From positions 1 to 64,000 of the forward strand of contig CAYYFR010000008.1 in assembly GCA_964470865.1 (NCBI GenBank): a DNA stretch of 64,000 nucleotides, given 5' to 3'. Numbering within the stretch: the first letter of the stretch is position 1; every line of letters begins with the position of its first letter. Made by a program: the position numbers and the translations under genes. Below, in pieces: positions 60,627 to 64,000 of this stretch. The stretch comes from JAEUOS01 sp964470865. Its GTDB lineage: Bacteria; Pseudomonadota; Gammaproteobacteria; Burkholderiales; JAEUOS01. The notes beneath the pieces are model-generated. The model was not told the origin of the DNA and did not search any database. It worked only from the letters and a program-made list of their open reading frames with translations.

Positions 60627-63600
60627 ACCCGCGGAGAGCGGGGCTACAGCGGCGGCGGGCGAAGCACCAGCCCTGGCGCCGATGCGCCGGCGGGGGGCCG
60701 CGGCCGCGCTGCGCCACAACTGGCCGGTGCCGGCCACGCTGGCAGCCGGACTGGCCCTGACTTTCGGCCTTACGTGGGGGCTGATACACGCCAGCCGCGA
60801 ACGTTCGGCACGGGTTTTTCAGGCCGATGTGGCCCACCTGGCAGCCCGCGTCGAGGCGCGCATGACCGCCTACGCCTCGATCCTGGCCGCCGGTGGCGGC
60901 CTGTTCGATGCTTCGCAGCATGTTGAGCGCGCCGAATGGCGCGCGTTCGCCAATGCGCTCAAGCTCGACCACAGTTTCACCGGCGTCCAGGGCATTGGCT
61001 TTTCCGAACGCATGCCGGCCGCCCTGTCGCTCAAGGAGATCGAATCACGGATCGGCGCGGCGCGCGACGAACCGTTCACCATCCGACCGGACACGCCGCG
61101 CCCGGAGGTGCATGCGATCGTCTATCTGGAGCCCGAAGACCCGCGCAATCGGCATGCCATCGGTTTCGACATGTACTCCGAACCTGTGCGGCGCGCCGCG
61201 ATGGATGCCGCCGCCGCCGGCCCGCACATGCGCATCTCGGCGCCGCTCAACCTGGTCCAGGAGGAGGTGGGTAGTGCAGTCCAGCCCGGCATCCTGATGT
61301 TTCATCCGCTCTACTGGAAGGATCGCACGCTGGGGTCGGTGAGCGAGCGCCGCGCTGCCTTGCGCGGCTTTGTTTACGCACCGTTCCGCATGCCTGACTT
61401 GATGCGCGCCATCCTCGGGACGGCGGCGCCGGAGTTCGACTTCACGCTAGCGGATCGCGACGCGCAGGCGCCATCCGCAGGCCCCTTGTTCGCGCATTCC
61501 TTCGCGCGCGGGCAGGCTGCGGACAAGCCCGGGTGGCTTGCCGCCCGCCAGGCGATCGCGGTGGGGGGGCGGGCGTGGCAGATCGATGCGACGGCACCGC
61601 CGCGCTATGGCGCCGCTGCCGATCTGTGGCAGGAACTTGCGGCCGCGCTGGCCGGCGTGATGCTGACGGGCCTGGCCGTGGTGCTGGTCGGCTTCGAGCT
61701 GCGCATGCGCGGGCGTGCCGAAGTGCTCGCCGCGGCGATGACGCAGGATCTGCGGCTTAGTCGCGGTCGTTTCGAACGCATGATGAGCGGCACCACCGAT
61801 GGCGCCTGGGAACTCGATGCGGGCAGCGGCGCCTGTTACCTGTCGCCGCGCTACATGGAATTGCTGGGTTTCGCGCCGCAGGAATATAACGAGATGGCGG
61901 GCTGGGTGGCCAAGCGGGTGCATCACGCCGATCGCGTCACGGCACGCCAAGCCTACGCATCCATGATGCGCGGCGAGGACTCCTTCGACATTCGCGTGCG
62001 CATGCGCCTGAAAGATGCCAGCTATCGCTGGTTCCGGGTGCGCGGGCGCTGTTTCACCGAAGCCGATGCGCGCATCGTGGCAGGCTCGATGTCCGACGTG
62101 CATGCCGAAAAGGAAACCCAGATGCGCGAGGCACGCCTGCTGCAGGTGCTGGCCAACAGCCCTGACATGATCATGACTTTCGATCCGCAGGGCACGCCTA
62201 CCTATGTGAATGCTGCTGTACAACGGATGTTCGGTGATGCCGCCAGCGTTCATCCCGGCGCCCTGGCCGGTGCGTGCGCGCAGGGCGTGGTCGACCGCCT
62301 GTTTGAGCAAGCGGGAGCGAGCGCCGGCCTCAAGGAGTTCCACGAACGGGAAACCGAGCTGATCATCGCAGGCGGCCGGATGCTGCCGGTGTCGCAGACC
62401 ATCCTGGCACACAGGAACGCCGGCGGAGCGGTGGAGTTCTACTCGACGGTGATGCGCGACGTCACCGAACGGCGCTCGTCGATGGCGGCATTGATGGAGG
62501 CACAGGAACGCTTGCAGCGCGCGCTGGACGGCGCCAACGACGTGATCTGGGAATGTCGCGTGCATAGCGGCGAATACTATGTGTCGGAACGCCTGAATCA
62601 AATCCTCGGCTATCCACCGGGCCCGCACTTCAACAGCTTCGAACTATGGCGTGCTCCGATCCACCCGGATGATCTGGATGCCCACCTGCGGGCGGTGGAG
62701 GCGATGTACGCGACCTTGGCGCCGGTGGTGTGGGATACCCGCATGCGCACCAGCAGCGGCGACTATCGCTGGCTGCGCCGGCGCGGCCGGGTGGTGCTCG
62801 ATGGCGCCGCTTGCCCCACCATGACAGCAGGCACCATGACTGACATCCATGCGGCGAAACTGGCCGAGGAGGAACTGAAGCTGCATCGCGACCATTTGGC
62901 GCAGTTGGTGCAGGAGCGTACAGCAGGCTTCGAGGCGGCGCGACTGGAAGCCGAAACCGAGCGCCAGCGCGCCGAGGTAGCACTCGCCGCGGCGGTGCGC
63001 GCCAACTACTCCAAGAGCGAGTTCCTGGCCAACATGTCGCATGAATTGCGCACGCCCATGCACGCGATCATCAGCTTCGCCAATTTCGGCGTTGAAAAGC
63101 ACGCCCAGGTCGCGACAGACCGGTTGCTGCACTATTTTCGCAACATCCATAAAAGCGGTACGCGCCTCTTGAGCCTGCTCAACGACCTGCTCGATTTGTC
63201 CAAATTCGAGGCCGGAAAGATGCTGCTGAATCTGGCGCCCGGCACAGTCGGGGACCTGCTGGCCGAGGCGATTGCGGAGGTTGAGGCGCTGGCGCTGGCG
63301 CGCCATGTGCGCTTGATCTGCGCCTGCGCCCCCGGGTTGCCCGGCGTCGACTGGGACGCCACGCGCATGCTGCAGGTACTGCGCAACCTGCTGTCAAACG
63401 CGATCAAGTTCAGCCTGGAAGGCGGTTGCGTCGAAGTGTCGGCGCACCAGGCCGCATTGCCCGCCGGGCGACGTGCCGGTGACTCGCGGGTTGCGGGCAT
63501 CGAGATCCGGGTCAGGGATGCAGGCATCGGTATTCCCGAGGACGAGCTTGAAGCCGTGTTCGACAAGTTCGTGCAGTCGTCCAAGACCAAGACCGGCGCC

Positions 63601-63795
63601 GGCGGCACCGGGCTGGGGCTGGCGATTTGTCGCGAGATCGTGCTGGCCCATCACGGCAGTATTCGCGCCGAATCCAACCCCGGCCACAGGGCCGGGACCA
63701 CCTTCGTGGTGAGCTTGGCGCTGGATGGCGGGCAGGCCCGGCGGCGCCAGGCGGCTGCCGTCACGTCGGTGGTGGCCGGAGTGGAGCAGGGCTGA
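60607..63795 (+). CDS. Sensor histidine kinase with periplasmic CHASE domain
   Basis: The protein (1062 residues from GTG 60607, or 1037 from ATG 60682) has a first membrane helix, a CHASE domain (LDHSFTGVQGIGFSERMPAA; VYLEPEDPRNRHAIGFDMY; ILMFHPLYW) and a second helix (LAGVMLTGLAVVLVGFELRM). Three PAS domains follow, then the kinase core with its His in NMSHELRTPMHAIISFANFG (codon at 63040-63042) and the ATPase motifs NAIKFS, DAGIGIP and GGTGLGLAICREIV. CHASE domains bind small extracellular ligands; which one is not predictable. No receiver is attached. It is translationally linked to the cyclase, so a functional link to c-di-GMP is likely. Confidence 0.93.
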   Translation: MSASPAKPAESGATAAAGEAPALAPMRRRGAAAALRHNWPVPATLAAGLALTFGLTWGLIHASRERSARVFQADVAHLAARVEARMTAYASILAAGGGLFDASQHVERAEWRAFANALKLDHSFTGVQGIGFSERMPAALSLKEIESRIGAARDEPFTIRPDTPRPEVHAIVYLEPEDPRNRHAIGFDMYSEPVRRAAMDAAAAGPHMRISAPLNLVQEEVGSAVQPGILMFHPLYWKDRTLGSVSERRAALRGFVYAPFRMPDLMRAILGTAAPEFDFTLADRDAQAPSAGPLFAHSFARGQAADKPGWLAARQAIAVGGRAWQIDATAPPRYGAAADLWQELAAALAGVMLTGLAVVLVGFELRMRGRAEVLAAAMTQDLRLSRGRFERMMSGTTDGAWELDAGSGACYLSPRYMELLGFAPQEYNEMAGWVAKRVHHADRVTARQAYASMMRGEDSFDIRVRMRLKDASYRWFRVRGRCFTEADARIVAGSMSDVHAEKETQMREARLLQVLANSPDMIMTFDPQGTPTYVNAAVQRMFGDAASVHPGALAGACAQGVVDRLFEQAGASAGLKEFHERETELIIAGGRMLPVSQTILAHRNAGGAVEFYSTVMRDVTERRSSMAALMEAQERLQRALDGANDVIWECRVHSGEYYVSERLNQILGYPPGPHFNSFELWRAPIHPDDLDAHLRAVEAMYATLAPVVWDTRMRTSSGDYRWLRRRGRVVLDGAACPTMTAGTMTDIHAAKLAEEELKLHRDHLAQLVQERTAGFEAARLEAETERQRAEVALAAAVRANYSKSEFLANMSHELRTPMHAIISFANFGVEKHAQVATDRLLHYFRNIHKSGTRLLSLLNDLLDLSKFEAGKMLLNLAPGTVGDLLAEAIAEVEALALARHVRLICACAPGLPGVDWDATRMLQVLRNLLSNAIKFSLEGGCVEVSAHQAALPAGRRAGDSRVAGIEIRVRDAGIGIPEDELEAVFDKFVQSSKTKTGAGGTGLGLAICREIVLAHHGSIRAESNPGHRAGTTFVVSLALDGGQARRRQAAAVTSVVAGVEQG

Positions 63796-64000
63796 TGGCG
63801 GGCCGGGAAGGCAGGCGCGCAACGCCGCTGCCGGGCACTGACCCTGTGACCTTGCGTTGGCTGACGGCAAGTACTCTGGTGCTGGGGGCAGGCCTCGCAA
63901 TCGCGGCCTTGGCATGGGCCAGCGACGGTTTCACGCCACCGCCAAGGTTGCGCGAGATCGGCCTGGCAGCGTTTTTCACCACTGCCGGTTTGCTGACTGC
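63795..64000 (+). CDS. N-terminal part of a membrane protein (cut by the window edge)
   Basis: The ATG overlaps the kinase stop by one base (TGATG), so the gene is almost surely in the same transcript. The visible ~68 residues contain a hydrophobic helix at about residues 22-41 (LTASTLVLGAGLAIAALAWA) and the start of a second one. The family cannot be told from this fragment; a sensor of the neighbouring signalling system is possible. Confidence 0.65.
   Translation, partial: MAGREGRRATPLPGTDPVTLRWLTASTLVLGAGLAIAALAWASDGFTPPPRLREIGLAAFFTTAGLLT

Overview
The window is almost entirely a flagellar gene cluster from a high-GC Gram-negative bacterium. FlhDC as master regulator, FliA/FlgM, an FlgH/FlgI pair for L and P rings, a YcgR brake and an FlhF/FlhG pair fit a motile betaproteobacterium. 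I cannot name a genus. Two runs of exactly 100 N show that this is a draft scaffold. No rRNA, tRNA, CRISPR array, transposase or chemotaxis core gene (cheA, cheW, cheR, cheB) was seen.

Layout. (1) 483-4442 (+) is a small satellite locus that repeats part of the C-ring operon: an internally deleted fliF, an intact second fliG, a short relic of fliH and fliI, then intact second copies of fliL, fliM and fliN. (2) 4735-15526 (-) is the main operon in transcription order fliF-G-H-I-J-K-L-M-N-O-P-Q-R, with fliE diverging at 15736. Its fliM is broken by a frameshift and a deletion of about 130 codons, so the only intact fliM in the window is the satellite copy. (3) 16267-23897 (-) holds the filament genes: two tandem short flagellins, flaG, fliD, fliS, fliT, then a second FliK-like gene, an FlhB-tail-like gene and ycgR. 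(4) 24674-34776 (+) carries flhDC, motAB, flhB, flhA, flhF, flhG and fliA. (5) 34935-39224 holds a large multi-PAS/GAF histidine kinase, an Rcp1-like response regulator and a convergent single-domain receiver behind flgM-flgN. (6) 40175-51842 is flgA (-) and flgBCDEFGHIJKL (+). (7) 51985-64000 is a sensory and c-di-GMP block: a REC-PAS-GGDEF-EAL protein, a hybrid kinase with HPt, a lone receiver, a diguanylate cyclase, a CHASE kinase and the start of a membrane protein.

How it works together. FlhDC should turn on the basal-body operons. FliA, held back by FlgM until the hook is complete, should turn on flagellin; a good sigma-28 promoter precedes one flagellin. The flanking cyclase, GGDEF-EAL protein and YcgR link motor output to c-di-GMP.

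Two families of unannotated intergenic sequence stand out. One is a two-hairpin element of about 75 nt, with covarying stems and a conserved loop, found directly after the stop codons of fliP, flgH and flgI. The other is a 111-bp element with terminal inverted repeats, found after fliG2, flgK and flgL and upstream of the diguanylate cyclase.
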